DNA of 63,819 nucleotides from the NCBI RefSeq assembly GCF_900176515.1, contig NZ_FWXV01000024.1, positions 1 to 63,819 of the forward strand, written 5' to 3'. Below, one piece after another: positions 52,124 through 61,570 of this stretch. How positions within the stretch are numbered: position 1 is the first letter of the stretch; every line of letters begins with the position of its first letter. A program made the translations under genes and the position numbers. The stretch is from Kibdelosporangium aridum (lineage in GTDB: Bacteria > Actinomycetota > Actinomycetes > Mycobacteriales > Pseudonocardiaceae). The notes under the pieces are model-generated. The model did not search any database, was not told the origin of the DNA, and saw nothing but the letters and a program-made list of their open reading frames with translations.

Positions 52124-52885
52124 GCCGCCTGCCGGTGATCTGCCGGGTTGGTGATAAGCCGGAATTGGCGGCGTCGCCGTTGGGCCTCACGCTCGGAGTC
52201 GACGTCGTGTTGCCATTCGCTGAAGGTGCGATCGCCCAGCGTCTTACGTACGTGCGGGATCTGGTTGACGGGGATACCAACAAGCCGTGGCCCGAGCACC
52301 GCGAGCAGATCGGACTCATCTTGGGAATTCCATCCGGCGGCGTCGATCGCGTCGTTGTCGGGGGAAGACATCGGCGACGCGGTCGACGTCGGGGTCGAGG
52401 GCATTGTCTTGTGTGCCGCCATAGGAGTAGACCCACAGGAAATTGCGCGGCGGGTCGGGTTCGACCAGGCGTCGGAAGCGGTCGACTTCTTTGGTGTAGC
52501 AGTAGAACTTTGTGTCGGGCCGTGCGTGGCAGATGCGTAGCCACGCTGTGAGGTAGCTGTCGGTGAAGAAGTCGCCGCTGTCGTGGATACGTATCCATCC
52601 GCCGCGAAACTTCGGGGCGGCGAGCTCGGTGCGCATGGTGTTCTCCCACCCGGTGGGGTCGTCGAGCAGGAAGGTGAGGTTGGCTTCGTGCTTGGCTTTG
52701 ACTACTGGCCAGGTGTAGGTGCCGTGGCGGGCGTAGCAGGCTTGGGCGCAGATGCCTGCGGATGGGCAGGTGTTGTATGTGCGGCCGTCGGGTAGGCGGC
52801 CGGCCCATGCGGGCAGGGTCCAGTTCCAGACGCCGATGGCTTTCATTTCGCGGTTCTGGGTGAGCAGTTTGCGTGGGCGGTTCAT
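52120..52885 (-). pseudogene. Phage GP88-like protein with a one-base frameshift
   Basis: ATG 52885 starts MNRPRKLLTQNREMKAIGVW, with TYNTCPSAGICAQACYARHG and WIRIHDSGDFFTDSYLTAWL, motifs I associate with the GP88-like family. Near 52367-52371 a CCCCC run carries one extra C; the continuation AAGWNSQDESDLLAVLGPRL to the stop at 52120 is in the other frame. Corrected, it would be about 254 residues and would preserve the four-base overlaps at both ends, which argues that the operon is functional and the indel recent or artefactual. Confidence 0.75.
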
Positions 52886-53844
52886 GCTTGCGCCTGGATG
52901 GGTGCGCGGACGCGGATCGCCTGGGACATCAGGCCACCCTCAGCGGGTGCGAGCTGGATGGGTCTGATGTGGACGGGGACACCGGTTTGCTGGGCTTCGA
53001 TGATGGTGCCGTTGCCGAGGTACATGGCGACGTGGTGGATTCCGACTGGTGTGCCGTCGTGGCTCCAGAACAGTAGGTCGCCGCGGGCGGCGTGGGCGAG
53101 CGGGAAGGGGTCGCCGTTGCGCCATTGTTCGCGGCTGGTGCGGTTGAGTTGTACTCCGGCCGCTGCCCAGGAGGCCATCATGAGGCCGGAGCAGTCGTAG
53201 GCGTCCGGACCGGTGGCGCCCCAGACGTAGGGATCACCGATTTGCTCGGTGGCGTAGTGGATGGCTTTCTCGACGTGGGGGCCGCCGGGGGTGACGCAGG
53301 TCAGGCCGCCGCCGAACCGTTGCACGAGCTCGGCGGCTAGTTGTGCCCATTGCTGGTAGGCGTAGGGGAATCCGCTGCGCTGGACGGCTTGTGCCGCTTG
53401 CCAGAGCTGCATGTCCTGCCAGCCTGGCACTTGCTGCAGGCGGGTGTAGAACATGGTGGAGGAGTAGCGGGGATCCATGATTTGCTCACGGGTTCCCCAG
53501 CCCATGCTCGGGCGCTGTTGGAACAGGCCGATCGAGTCGCGATCCCCGTAGGGAAGGTTGCGCAGGCGTGACTCCTGCATGGCGGTCGCCACGGCGATCT
53601 GCAGGCCGTAGGGCGGGATGCTGAGCTCGTGCCCGACCTGGATGATCAGTGCTGCGTTGCCAAGTTGCTCGTCCGTCAGGTCAAGCCCGGGATCCGAGGC
53701 GAGTTGGGGGAGCGGTCGACACGCTCCGTGGGTCGGGGTGCTGAGCGCCACCGTGGTGCTGGTCATGGTCGCGACGACAGCGATCACGCCACCGATGAGG
53801 GCGACCGCGGTGGTGATGATGATCCAGAAACGCATCGCAGTCAC
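52882..53844 (-). CDS. Cell-wall hydrolase: lytic transglycosylase-like plus NlpC/P60 domain
   Basis: A 320-residue protein. An N-terminal TM anchor (FWIIITTAVALIGGVIAVVA), then a lysozyme-like domain with a probable catalytic Glu91 (AMQESRLRNLPYGDRDSIGL), and a C-terminal NlpC/P60 peptidase with Cys218 (AYDCSGLMMASWAAAG) and His270/271 (GIHHVAMYLGNG). It would open peptidoglycan for the conjugation channel, as VirB1-like proteins do. It overlaps both neighbours by four bases. Confidence 0.92.
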   Translation of the reverse strand: MTAMRFWIIITTAVALIGGVIAVVATMTSTTVALSTPTHGACRPLPQLASDPGLDLTDEQLGNAALIIQVGHELSIPPYGLQIAVATAMQESRLRNLPYGDRDSIGLFQQRPSMGWGTREQIMDPRYSSTMFYTRLQQVPGWQDMQLWQAAQAVQRSGFPYAYQQWAQLAAELVQRFGGGLTCVTPGGPHVEKAIHYATEQIGDPYVWGATGPDAYDCSGLMMASWAAAGVQLNRTSREQWRNGDPFPLAHAARGDLLFWSHDGTPVGIHHVAMYLGNGTIIEAQQTGVPVHIRPIQLAPAEGGLMSQAIRVRAPIQAQA

Positions 53845-54398
53845 CTTTGTGCGGGTTGGGCGTCAGAGATGCGCCAGTCGCCGTGCCCGGCGGCGTCGTG
53901 CAGGGTGAGCGCGAGGAGCATGGTGTCCAGCGGCACGGTCACTTCAGCGACGCCTCCGCTGCCTCGCGTCAGCGCCGGATCGCCGGTGATCGCGGATACG
54001 TGGTCTGGCACGAGGGTTGGCAGTATCACGGCGCGGAACTCATCAGTACACAGTGGAGCAATAGCAGCCCGCCAGGCTGCCGTGTCCAGCTTGTGTATCC
54101 AAGCCTCAGCGAATCGGCGAGCCACCACCGTGGGGTCACCGGCAACCACTGGAATAGGCGATTGCCCGCCGCTCGATGTGGTTGGGGTGGTGCTTGGCGA
54201 GAGCGTCCAGGTGGACGGCGAAGTCGTCACAGTCGAGGTGGACAAGCGATGAGTGCCTGTGCTGGCGACGATCGTGACCGCGACACACAACACCACCAGT
54301 ACGGTGATGGTGCAGAGCAGGCGCCGAGGCGAGTAGAGAGGCCACGTGGCTAGCGCGCGCAGCGTGGCGTTGCGGCCGCGGTCAGATCGGATCGGCAT
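53841..54398 (-). CDS. Bitopic membrane protein of the transfer operon
   Basis: A 185-residue protein from ATG 54398: basic cytoplasmic start, one TM helix (LLCTITVLVVLCVAVTIVAS), a Ser/Thr-rich linker and an extracytoplasmic domain (ARRFAEAWIHKLDTAAWRAA, VAEVTVPLDTMLLALTLHDA). Topology resembles the TcpC or VirB8 assembly factors, but similarity is only in layout. It overlaps the VirB6-like gene by 17 nt. Confidence 0.7.
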   Translation of the reverse strand: MPIRSDRGRNATLRALATWPLYSPRRLLCTITVLVVLCVAVTIVASTGTHRLSTSTVTTSPSTWTLSPSTTPTTSSGGQSPIPVVAGDPTVVARRFAEAWIHKLDTAAWRAAIAPLCTDEFRAVILPTLVPDHVSAITGDPALTRGSGGVAEVTVPLDTMLLALTLHDAAGHGDWRISDAQPAQR

Positions 54399-56427
54399 CG
54401 GTGTCTCCTCGGTCCTCGCCCTCTGGCCTGGATGACGTCGGCGTGGTCGTGTCCTGTACGGGGTGCGGCAGAACCTGGTCGGTGCTGGGGTGGTAGATCT
54501 CGAGGACCGGCGGACTCGGGTTGATCCGCGGTGGCGCGGGTTCGTTGTCGTGTGCGTGTTTCTCGTACTCGGACGGGACAATCAGCTCTTCGGTCGGCTC
54601 GTTCGGTGGCGCGTGGTCGGGGATCCGGATAGGAGGTTCGACATCGGGATCGCTGCGAACCTCGGGCGGCGTGGTGGTCTCCTGGTCGGCCGAGGTGACG
54701 ATGACGGTGGGTTGTTGTGAGGGTTTCGACGGCGGCGGTGGGACTTGTTTGGGTTGCTGGTGTTGTGGATCAGTCGCTGGGCCTTGGTAGATGACCCGTG
54801 GCCCGTGGAAGAACACGCGCGGACCGAGTTCTCCAGCCTGTGCTGCCGGGCTGTGCTGGCGCGCCGATGGCGTTGGGACGCGGGTGCTGGTGGCCCGTTG
54901 CGGCGCACCGGCTTCCGGCCGATGCCGACGCTGCCATGGCAGAGCCTCTGGTGGGGGAGGAGCGCCAGGGTCGTGGGTCTGCGGCGATGGAGCTGACGAT
55001 GGCTGGTGTTGTCCGGCGACGGCGTGCAGCAATTGCTTGTGGCGCTTGTTCCACCGCCGATGACGACGCCAGGTCCGGAATGCCCAACTGCTAGCCAAGG
55101 GCTGGGTGGCGTAGTTCAATCCGGCGGCCTGCACGATGCCGCCGACCATTCCGGTGATTTGGCGGACCGGGCGGATCAGGACGATCGCGAGGATCGTGAT
55201 CACGACCATGATCAGTAGCTGGAGCAGCGGGGTTTTGACACCGTTGAGTACCGCGGGCAACGCCCAGAGGTAGCCGGTCGACCCGACCGCGAGCAGGATG
55301 CAGGCTGAGAGCGCTTTGCCCAAGCCACGGGCGATACCGGGCGCCGCCCGGTGGTAGACGATCATGGCCAAGCCCAGGACGGGTGCACCGAGCACGACCA
55401 GGCGCAGGATCAACATTCCCACGAGCTGGCCCACTAGTGCCATGAACGGGAAGTAGGCGAAACACAGACCGCGGACCATGCCGAGCAGCCCGGTGCCGAG
55501 CCGGCCGCTGTGCTCGCCGGTGAAATGCCCCTCCGCGTCGGTGTCGCGGACTGTGTTGGCGACGTCGTCGAAGGTGGCTCGTTTGCGGTCCAGGTCGGCT
55601 TGCGTGACGTTCTCGGTGTGGTCGAACTTTGTCCACGCTTGCGCATCCAGCAGCCGTGGCCCGTGGTCACGCGCGAGGGGGGAGTCGGATGCGCCGAACT
55701 CGCCTTCCAACCAGGTTTTCTTGATGACGTGGTCGTAGAGCAGTTCGGGCATGCCGTGGGTCTCGTCGTAGCCGTTGGCGCGCAGGACGGCGCCTTGGAT
55801 CTCGCGCAGCTCTTCGGTGAGGATCGTGTCGAGGAAACTGGTGTAGGCGGTGGGCATGAGGTAAGCCGACGCTGCCACCCAGAACGCACACAGGATCCAC
55901 AGGAGCTTGGTGGCGATGTGCGCCAGTGCGCCTTTTAGGGTTTTGAACAGCATCCACACCACGGCCAGGACCAGCACGAGTGACAGCAGAGGGATGAAGG
56001 CGTGGTCGTAGATGGATTTCGCGCCGGAGGGCAGGCCTTTGTCGAAGTTGGAGAACACCGGGCCGGAGTCGTCGCCCCAGACGAGCAGGTACCACACGGC
56101 GTTGGTCCCGGCGACGAGCGCTTTGCCGACGTTGAACAGTTGATTGCCTAGCCAGGTGTCGGTTTGGGCCATCGGGGTCCCGCAGAACAAGGTGATGTTG
56201 TCGTAGGTGTAGGTGTTCCATCGGGTTCCGGCGTAGGCGTATGTGCCGTACCAGGACCCTGGTTGCCCGTGGCTCGGCCGCGGGATGTCGATGGTGGCTA
56301 CGAATCCGGACGTGACACGCTCCGGGTTCGGGATACAGCCGGTCGCTGCGTGGGCTGGTGCGGCGAGAAACACCTGCAGCGCAAGGATTCCGGCGACCAA
56401 CAGCAGTGCTCGGCGGCGGCTAGTCAT
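54382..56427 (-). CDS. VirB6/TrbL-like polytopic membrane protein
   Basis: A 681-residue protein: signal peptide (RALLLVAGILALQVFLAAPA, HAA), a large periplasmic-type part, at least five to six TM helices (FIPLLSLVLVLAVVWMLFKT, LLWILCAFWVAASAYLM, LVGMLILRLVVLGAPVLGLA, LLIMVVITILAIVLI), and a long Pro-rich cytoplasmic tail ending in acidic residues. This architecture is that of the channel component of actinomycete type IV secretion-like systems. Its start overlaps the VirB4-like stop by eight bases. Confidence 0.8.
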   Translation of the reverse strand: MTSRRRALLLVAGILALQVFLAAPAHAATGCIPNPERVTSGFVATIDIPRPSHGQPGSWYGTYAYAGTRWNTYTYDNITLFCGTPMAQTDTWLGNQLFNVGKALVAGTNAVWYLLVWGDDSGPVFSNFDKGLPSGAKSIYDHAFIPLLSLVLVLAVVWMLFKTLKGALAHIATKLLWILCAFWVAASAYLMPTAYTSFLDTILTEELREIQGAVLRANGYDETHGMPELLYDHVIKKTWLEGEFGASDSPLARDHGPRLLDAQAWTKFDHTENVTQADLDRKRATFDDVANTVRDTDAEGHFTGEHSGRLGTGLLGMVRGLCFAYFPFMALVGQLVGMLILRLVVLGAPVLGLAMIVYHRAAPGIARGLGKALSACILLAVGSTGYLWALPAVLNGVKTPLLQLLIMVVITILAIVLIRPVRQITGMVGGIVQAAGLNYATQPLASSWAFRTWRRHRRWNKRHKQLLHAVAGQHQPSSAPSPQTHDPGAPPPPEALPWQRRHRPEAGAPQRATSTRVPTPSARQHSPAAQAGELGPRVFFHGPRVIYQGPATDPQHQQPKQVPPPPSKPSQQPTVIVTSADQETTTPPEVRSDPDVEPPIRIPDHAPPNEPTEELIVPSEYEKHAHDNEPAPPRINPSPPVLEIYHPSTDQVLPHPVQDTTTPTSSRPEGEDRGDTDADPI

Positions 56428-59095
56428 GGCCCTGCTCCATCGACTGCGTGCCCGATAGGGCATCGAGATCCTCGACATCAATGTCCGCCACCGGAGACTG
56501 TTCCACAGTCGGCACCGAAGGCTCGGGGTGGGGCGTGGTGTCCAATGCGGAACGCAACGCCTCGAGGTGTGGCCCGGAGTAGTCGATGCGGATGCGCTCC
56601 ACGCCACCGGTGCCGTCCGCGAAAATGAACTGCCGCGGCTCGGTATCCCGCTCGGTCCGGCGCGCGATGGTCCGCCTGCCGAGACTGGCAATCACCGGCT
56701 CGTACCCGGCGCCGACCGGGACTTTCAGCAACCGCAACGCGTCCTGCTGGACTTGTTCGTCATCCAGGCGTCCGACGAACACCGAGTCCAGCAGCGACAC
56801 GAATCCCTCGATGCGCAGGAAGTCGGCCGGGATCTGGCTGGAGAGCAACACTCGCACGTTCCATTTTCGGGAGTCCCGGGAGAATCGGTTGAGCAACACG
56901 CGCCCGGTGGGGACTTCGGAGAGGAAGAAGGCCTCGTCGATCCAGACGCCTTTGCGCAGATGCTTGGGCCGGTCGTAGACCGCGCGCTGGGTCAGCCACG
57001 CGGCCAGGTTGACCAGTTCGATCGCGGTGGCTTCCGCGTCGGTCCAGTGTTCACGGCTGACGCCGTCCTTGGGCATTGTCAGCCCGGCCAGGGTCAGCAC
57101 GGTGAGCCGGTCGTCGCGTTCGTGGGCGTAGGGGTCGGCGTCGCGTTCCGGGATGAGCAGCGTGATGCGTTCGCGGATCTCGTCTAGGAAGTCCGCTACG
57201 ACACTGGCGTGCTCGTGATGCTCGCTCTGGTCCTGGCGCAGCGCGGTGATCACCATGCCCGGATGCGCGGTCGGACTCCCACCGACAGCCCGGACCGCGC
57301 GCAGCAGTACGATCCGGGTCTCGGCCATACGCTGGATCTCCCACGGCAACAACCCCGTCAGCACATCCAGCGTCAACCGCCGCCGCGTCGCCGCGGCCAA
57401 TGCGTACTCCCGCTCGTACGCACGCTGCGGGTCGGGGTCGTCGGCGAAATGGTGAACCTGCGGCTCGGCGACTACCCGATAGGGGTTGAGGATGCCGGGT
57501 TGGGCGTTGAGCAGGTTGATCGCCCGCGCGTACGGCCGTAGCTCCGGCAGTTCGCACAACCGCGCCAACGGCCCGGACGGATCCAGCAGCGTCCAACACG
57601 CACCCGCGCGCAGCGTCTTGTACACGACTCCGCCGCCCAGGAACGACTTCCCACCCCCGAGTCCGGCCACCATGGCTGTCAGGCCGGATGAGTCGCGGAC
57701 TTCCTGGGCCATCCACGGGTCCCACGCGACCGGGCGACGCGTCGCCGTACAGGTTTCGCCGAGCAGAATTCCGCGCCGATCGCCCACCTCCGCCGTGGCC
57801 GCTGGGACCGCGGAGGCCAGCCACAACACCGACCCGCGTCGCTGATGCGCCGAGGTGGCCAGCGGCTCACCGGGGATGAACTCACGTGCGAGCTTGTATT
57901 GGGCCTCGGGGTGCTCGATGGTGACCTTGGGCTTATACAAATCCGTGACCAGCTGCGCCAGCTGCAGCGCCTCACGTCGACTCGGAGCCGATACCGCCAG
58001 CCGCCACCAGGATCGCACCCGGGTACCGAGGGCGGTGAAACCCGAGGTGAGCTGGTCGTCGACGTCCTGCACCAGCTGGTATTGCCGCGCCAGTGAGCGC
58101 GGTGGTTCCAGGCCGTGTTCCTCGCTGAAGTGGTTCATCTGCGAGCGAACCTTCGTGCTCTGCCGCTGCAGCTCACCGGCGACCTCGTCTGGCCGCCGCA
58201 CGTAGATCCGGGCTGACCACTCCACCGCTGCGGGCAGCCGATCCGCCCGCTGAGCCCACGGCTCGTCTGCTTCCGGGATGTGCAGGCCATGCATTGCCCC
58301 GACCGACAACACCGCCACATGCCGCTCGAGCCCCGCGTAGACACCGGAACGGCCGATGACCGTGACGGTCGGCGCGTACGGCTCCTGGACCAACTCCGCC
58401 GCCGCGGTCATGCCCGCCATGTCCTCGGGCGCCCATTCCACGTCCGGCGCGGCCGGTAGTGCAGAAGAGGCCGGTAGCCCCAGCGCACAGGACCGCAGCA
58501 GCAGCGTGCGCATCTCCACCGGTGACACAGGACGGCCTTCCAAACCGGTGCCGCCCAGGATGTGATCTAGCCGCGCGACCTCGTCGCTCAACGAGGTCAG
58601 TTCACTGTCGACTGCGGACGGGAACACCCGCCGCAACACCGGCGCCAGGTGCTCAACCGCTCGGTCCACCACGCGCCGGGTTTGCACCTCGACGCCGAGA
58701 TAGACCTCTTTGTCGGTCATCGACGCTGAGGCGAGCTGCTGCTGTTCGCCGATCATGTAGTCGTCGAACGTCAACCCATCCGGTACGTCGGCTGGACGCT
58801 GGCGGGCGTTGTCGACGTGCGCGCGGGCCCAGTGCGAGATCGGATACGCGCTGGATGTCACCCGCAGATGCAGCCACCGACCGGCCAGCTCGGCGTACTG
58901 TCCGGCGATCGCGGCGATCAGGTCGTTGCGGGCCGAGTCCGACCGGAACGACCAGCGCTGCGCTGCGAGTCGATACCACGCCCAGGTCTGGGTCCGAGTC
59001 CGGACCAGGTGCCCGTCCACCGACCGCAACCCGATGCTGGGCGTGTAGTCAGGGACCGGTTTCTGACCAGTCAACCGGCGTTTCGATGCGCTCAT
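56420..59095 (-). CDS. VirB4-like conjugation ATPase
   Basis: An 891-residue protein. The N-terminal SCO6880/VirB4-like domain is followed by the motor: Walker A GLGGGKS at residues 478-484 (MVAGLGGGKSFLGGGVVYKT), Walker B WIDEAFFLSEVP, and the sensor segment WNVRVLLSSQIPADF. It energises assembly of the secretion channel. GGAGG precedes ATG 59095, and the start overlaps the upstream membrane protein gene by four bases. The upstream frame extension to 59425 is an overlap shadow. Confidence 0.92.
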   Translation of the reverse strand: MSASKRRLTGQKPVPDYTPSIGLRSVDGHLVRTRTQTWAWYRLAAQRWSFRSDSARNDLIAAIAGQYAELAGRWLHLRVTSSAYPISHWARAHVDNARQRPADVPDGLTFDDYMIGEQQQLASASMTDKEVYLGVEVQTRRVVDRAVEHLAPVLRRVFPSAVDSELTSLSDEVARLDHILGGTGLEGRPVSPVEMRTLLLRSCALGLPASSALPAAPDVEWAPEDMAGMTAAAELVQEPYAPTVTVIGRSGVYAGLERHVAVLSVGAMHGLHIPEADEPWAQRADRLPAAVEWSARIYVRRPDEVAGELQRQSTKVRSQMNHFSEEHGLEPPRSLARQYQLVQDVDDQLTSGFTALGTRVRSWWRLAVSAPSRREALQLAQLVTDLYKPKVTIEHPEAQYKLAREFIPGEPLATSAHQRRGSVLWLASAVPAATAEVGDRRGILLGETCTATRRPVAWDPWMAQEVRDSSGLTAMVAGLGGGKSFLGGGVVYKTLRAGACWTLLDPSGPLARLCELPELRPYARAINLLNAQPGILNPYRVVAEPQVHHFADDPDPQRAYEREYALAAATRRRLTLDVLTGLLPWEIQRMAETRIVLLRAVRAVGGSPTAHPGMVITALRQDQSEHHEHASVVADFLDEIRERITLLIPERDADPYAHERDDRLTVLTLAGLTMPKDGVSREHWTDAEATAIELVNLAAWLTQRAVYDRPKHLRKGVWIDEAFFLSEVPTGRVLLNRFSRDSRKWNVRVLLSSQIPADFLRIEGFVSLLDSVFVGRLDDEQVQQDALRLLKVPVGAGYEPVIASLGRRTIARRTERDTEPRQFIFADGTGGVERIRIDYSGPHLEALRSALDTTPHPEPSVPTVEQSPVADIDVEDLDALSGTQSMEQGHD

Positions 59096-59469
59096 CGTAT
59101 TGCCTCCTTGGCCGGTCGGATCGCGACCCGGCTGCTCAGCCCGACCACCCCGCGCTGGCTGGTGAGGTGGCGTCGTGGACCGGCGATCTCGTTGCCGAAT
59201 GCGGAAAGCACGCTGCCCAGCGGCTTCTCGAAGTCGATCCGGCGGCAGATCAACCGAGTGACCACAGTGGTCAACACCAGCGACCACGCCAACACCCACA
59301 CCGTCAACGGCAGCATCAACACCAACCTGGCCACCGTGAAAATCGCCAGGAACGCCGCCATCCACACGCCGTAGGCGACATAGCGAGCACGCCACGGCAA
59401 AGTCATGCGCGGAGGCCCCAACCACACCGGATTGACCCGGTAAATCTCATCGTCAGGCTCGGCCAACAT
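59092..59469 (-). CDS. VirB3/TcpE-like small membrane protein
   Basis: A 125-residue protein with two adjacent TM helices (VAYGVWMAAFLAIFTVARLV, LPLTVWVLAWSLVLTTVVT) and cytoplasmic ends. Placed immediately before the VirB4-like ATPase, it has the size, topology and position of the VirB3/TcpE class. Confidence 0.7.
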   Translation of the reverse strand: MLAEPDDEIYRVNPVWLGPPRMTLPWRARYVAYGVWMAAFLAIFTVARLVLMLPLTVWVLAWSLVLTTVVTRLICRRIDFEKPLGSVLSAFGNEIAGPRRHLTSQRGVVGLSSRVAIRPAKEAIR

Positions 59470-59474
59470 TCACA

Positions 59475-59834
59475 TCACGCCCTAAACAGGTTGGCCAGCC
59501 AGGTACCGACATCTTTACCGGCACCCGTCACTGCCAAACCGAGCACGGCCAACGCAACCAGCACACCGAGCACGCGGCGCATCACTTGCGAGTTCTCGCC
59601 GCGTCCGCCGCCCAACCAGATCAGCAGCAATGCCACGATCAGCAACGCGGCGGGAACAAGGTTGTCCAGCAACCAGTTGCGGAAGCTGCCGGTGCCCAAG
59701 CCTTGTGCCATAGCGACCCTGGCCGTTGCGGACACATACGCCGCCAACACAGCCAACAGCGATACCATCAGGCGCACCGGCCTGGACGCCATGATCCTGC
59801 AGGTGCGACTCAGTGAGTCTTGGATTATGCGCAT
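59475..59834 (-). CDS. VirB2/TrbC-like pilin-type membrane protein
   Basis: A 119-residue protein with a signal-like first segment (RLMVSLLAVLAAYVSATARV, AMAQ) and two further hydrophobic helices (NLVPAALLIVALLLIWLGGG, RVLGVLVALAVLGLAVTGAG). This is the layout of VirB2/TrbC pilin precursors. It is followed after 5 nt by the VirB3-like gene. Confidence 0.7.
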   Translation of the reverse strand: MRIIQDSLSRTCRIMASRPVRLMVSLLAVLAAYVSATARVAMAQGLGTGSFRNWLLDNLVPAALLIVALLLIWLGGGRGENSQVMRRVLGVLVALAVLGLAVTGAGKDVGTWLANLFRA

Positions 59835-60703
59835 GGACGCACCTCCGGTGAAGCGCTCGGGTTCGGGAACTCCTTTCGACCCTGAAACCGCGCCTCCTGG
59901 CCCGTTTTGGACACCTCCGGTCGCGATCGGTGAACCTGTTTGAGCACCAGCACTGCGGACACGTGCTCGGTGAGGTCATCGGCGGCATCGGCCATCCGAG
60001 CACGCAGATAGGCGGCCAGGCGAATCTCCGCCCGCCACCGAGCCTTGTAGGCCGCCCACTCAGTCACGCCACGCCGGGCAGCCCATTCCAGGACAGAGAC
60101 CGCCTCAAGCCGGGTCGTCCCGATCAAGTCCGCGGTCGTCTCCGTCAAAACGCCCTCGGCGACCGCTTGAGCCAGCAGAACATCCGGATGCCCCCTTGTC
60201 GGTTGCGCCAACGCCGCCACTGCGGAGGGCCTGGCTACCGCAAGCGTCTTCGCCACGACCGCGTCTCCCGCGCGATACGCAGCCCACCGCAACCGCAGCA
60301 TGATCCACGGCCGATCAATGTCCACTCTCGACAAAGCGTCCAGGAACCCACGCAACACCTCGGCATGTACGTCAGGATCCCTAGGACACCACCGCGCGAG
60401 CCTTGCAGCGACCGCGATCAACGCCGGCAAGGCGATGCCGACTGCGCCCACCATCCACTTCGCGGCACCTGACCGCGCCTGAGTCACCAGATATGCCCAC
60501 ACCGCATCCGACGTCGATTGTGGACACTGGCGAGCCAGCAGAAGATCACGCACTTCGTCCAGCGCCAACCGCCGCTGCGGCAGACCAAGGAACTTCCGGC
60601 CATCTAACGACAGCGGCCGCGGACCCGTTACCAGGAGGGCGAACGAATCACGGGCGACATCCAACGAGTTCCTCGCACGCGCACGGCGCAGACTAGTACT
60701 CAC
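59825..60703 (-). CDS. Hypothetical first gene of the transfer operon
   Basis: A 292-residue protein from GTG 60703. It is mostly helical, with one hydrophobic stretch (WMVGAVGIALPALIAVAARL) and Ala-rich helices (RPSAVAALAQPTRGHPDVLL). No motif is recognised. It overlaps the VirB2-like gene by 10 bases and heads the operon, so it is likely a membrane-associated transfer component or a regulator specific to this system. Confidence 0.65.
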   Translation of the reverse strand: MSTSLRRARARNSLDVARDSFALLVTGPRPLSLDGRKFLGLPQRRLALDEVRDLLLARQCPQSTSDAVWAYLVTQARSGAAKWMVGAVGIALPALIAVAARLARWCPRDPDVHAEVLRGFLDALSRVDIDRPWIMLRLRWAAYRAGDAVVAKTLAVARPSAVAALAQPTRGHPDVLLAQAVAEGVLTETTADLIGTTRLEAVSVLEWAARRGVTEWAAYKARWRAEIRLAAYLRARMADAADDLTEHVSAVLVLKQVHRSRPEVSKTGQEARFQGRKEFPNPSASPEVRPCA

Positions 60704-60841
60704 GTCAAACCCCCGTAGTAGAGAACCTTGCGAATTCCACACAAGCCGATTCGCTACTACGAGAATCCAGTGAGTTCTCCCTCCGGGCACGGCTACTGGC
60801 TACTAATCCAGTACTAATTCGACTATCTGGTAGTCGAATCG
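60704..60841. promoter_or_regulatory. Upstream control region of the transfer operon
   Basis: Two inverted repeats lie just before the operon: CGTAGTAG (60714-60721) with CTACTACG (60754-60761), and ATTCGACTA (60819-60827) with TAGTCGAAT (60833-60841), the latter perfect with a 5-nt centre. The region is locally AT-richer. These are plausible operators for the transfer genes. Confidence 0.45.
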
Positions 60842-61401
60842 AACGGCCAACCAGGCCGGTGCGACACAGAGGTTCGAGCTTCGACTCATATCCAGGTGAG
60901 GTCAGTGTGCGTGGCGTCGACCTGAGAAGGCAACCACGCGCAGGCGCTCGATGGCGGCGGCCTCGTGCCCACGATGCCTGCGGCCGCAGAGCGGGCCGAT
61001 CCAGTCAGAGGTATCGCCTTAATAAACTTGGTTTGATGGCCCACCGACTCCGGCGATACCTGGCTCGATCGCCAGCGCGCCAATGGAAACAAACCGGATC
61101 CGGCCTCGTGTTCGGATCAGCATAGTCCGGATCCGAACTCCGACTTTTGCTTCCGACGATCAGCGATGCCCACGTCTGCTTCACCGTGGTCGTCGTGGTC
61201 ATGTTCGGCGCGGCCACCGAGTTGGTGAACGAGGTGGGCGGGCACCAGTTCCCCGGTCCCGAGCACACATTCCACCGATCGCAGGTTTCCGGCGGGCCGA
61301 GACCTCCTAGTGGCCCGCTGTCTTGATCCCGATCGGATGGAAGTGACCCTCGTGGTGGAGGTCTCTTTCGAGGATCGCGCTTTGTGCTCGACGATAGGCC
61401 T
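60842..61401. other. Noncoding flank of the transfer region
   Basis: No gene is supported in about 560 bases. A short inverted pair AGACCTCC (about 61301-61308) and GGAGGTCT (about 61357-61364) is visible. No tRNA, integrase or attachment site was recognised, so the right boundary of the conjugative element remains undefined. Confidence 0.4.
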
Positions 61402-61570
61402 ATGTACCCCGAGATCGAGCCTCAGGCGTCAGGTCATCTGGACACCGGTGACGGCAACCTCGTGTACTGGGAGGAGTGCGGGAATCCTTCCGGCAAGCCG
61501 GTCGTCTTCCTGCACGGCGGCCCCGGTGGCGGATGTTCGCCGTCACATCGCCGCCTGTTCGACCCTGTGG
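61402..61570 (+). pseudogene. Proline iminopeptidase N-terminus truncated by IS insertion
   Basis: ATG 61402 starts MYPEIEPQASGHLDTGDGNL, VYWEECGNPSGKPVVFLHGG and PGGGCSPSHRRLFDP, the start of proline iminopeptidases with the HGGPG oxyanion motif. The coding sequence stops matching exactly where the IS inverted repeat begins (61571). The catalytic Ser region is missing, and the rest of the gene is not found on the other side of the IS. Confidence 0.85.

Noticed and set aside
58459..59943. Plus-strand frame of 494 codons across VirB4-like and pilin-like genes
   Set aside because: It crosses three overlapping minus-strand genes and is Arg/Ser/Pro-rich, typical of a shadow frame.
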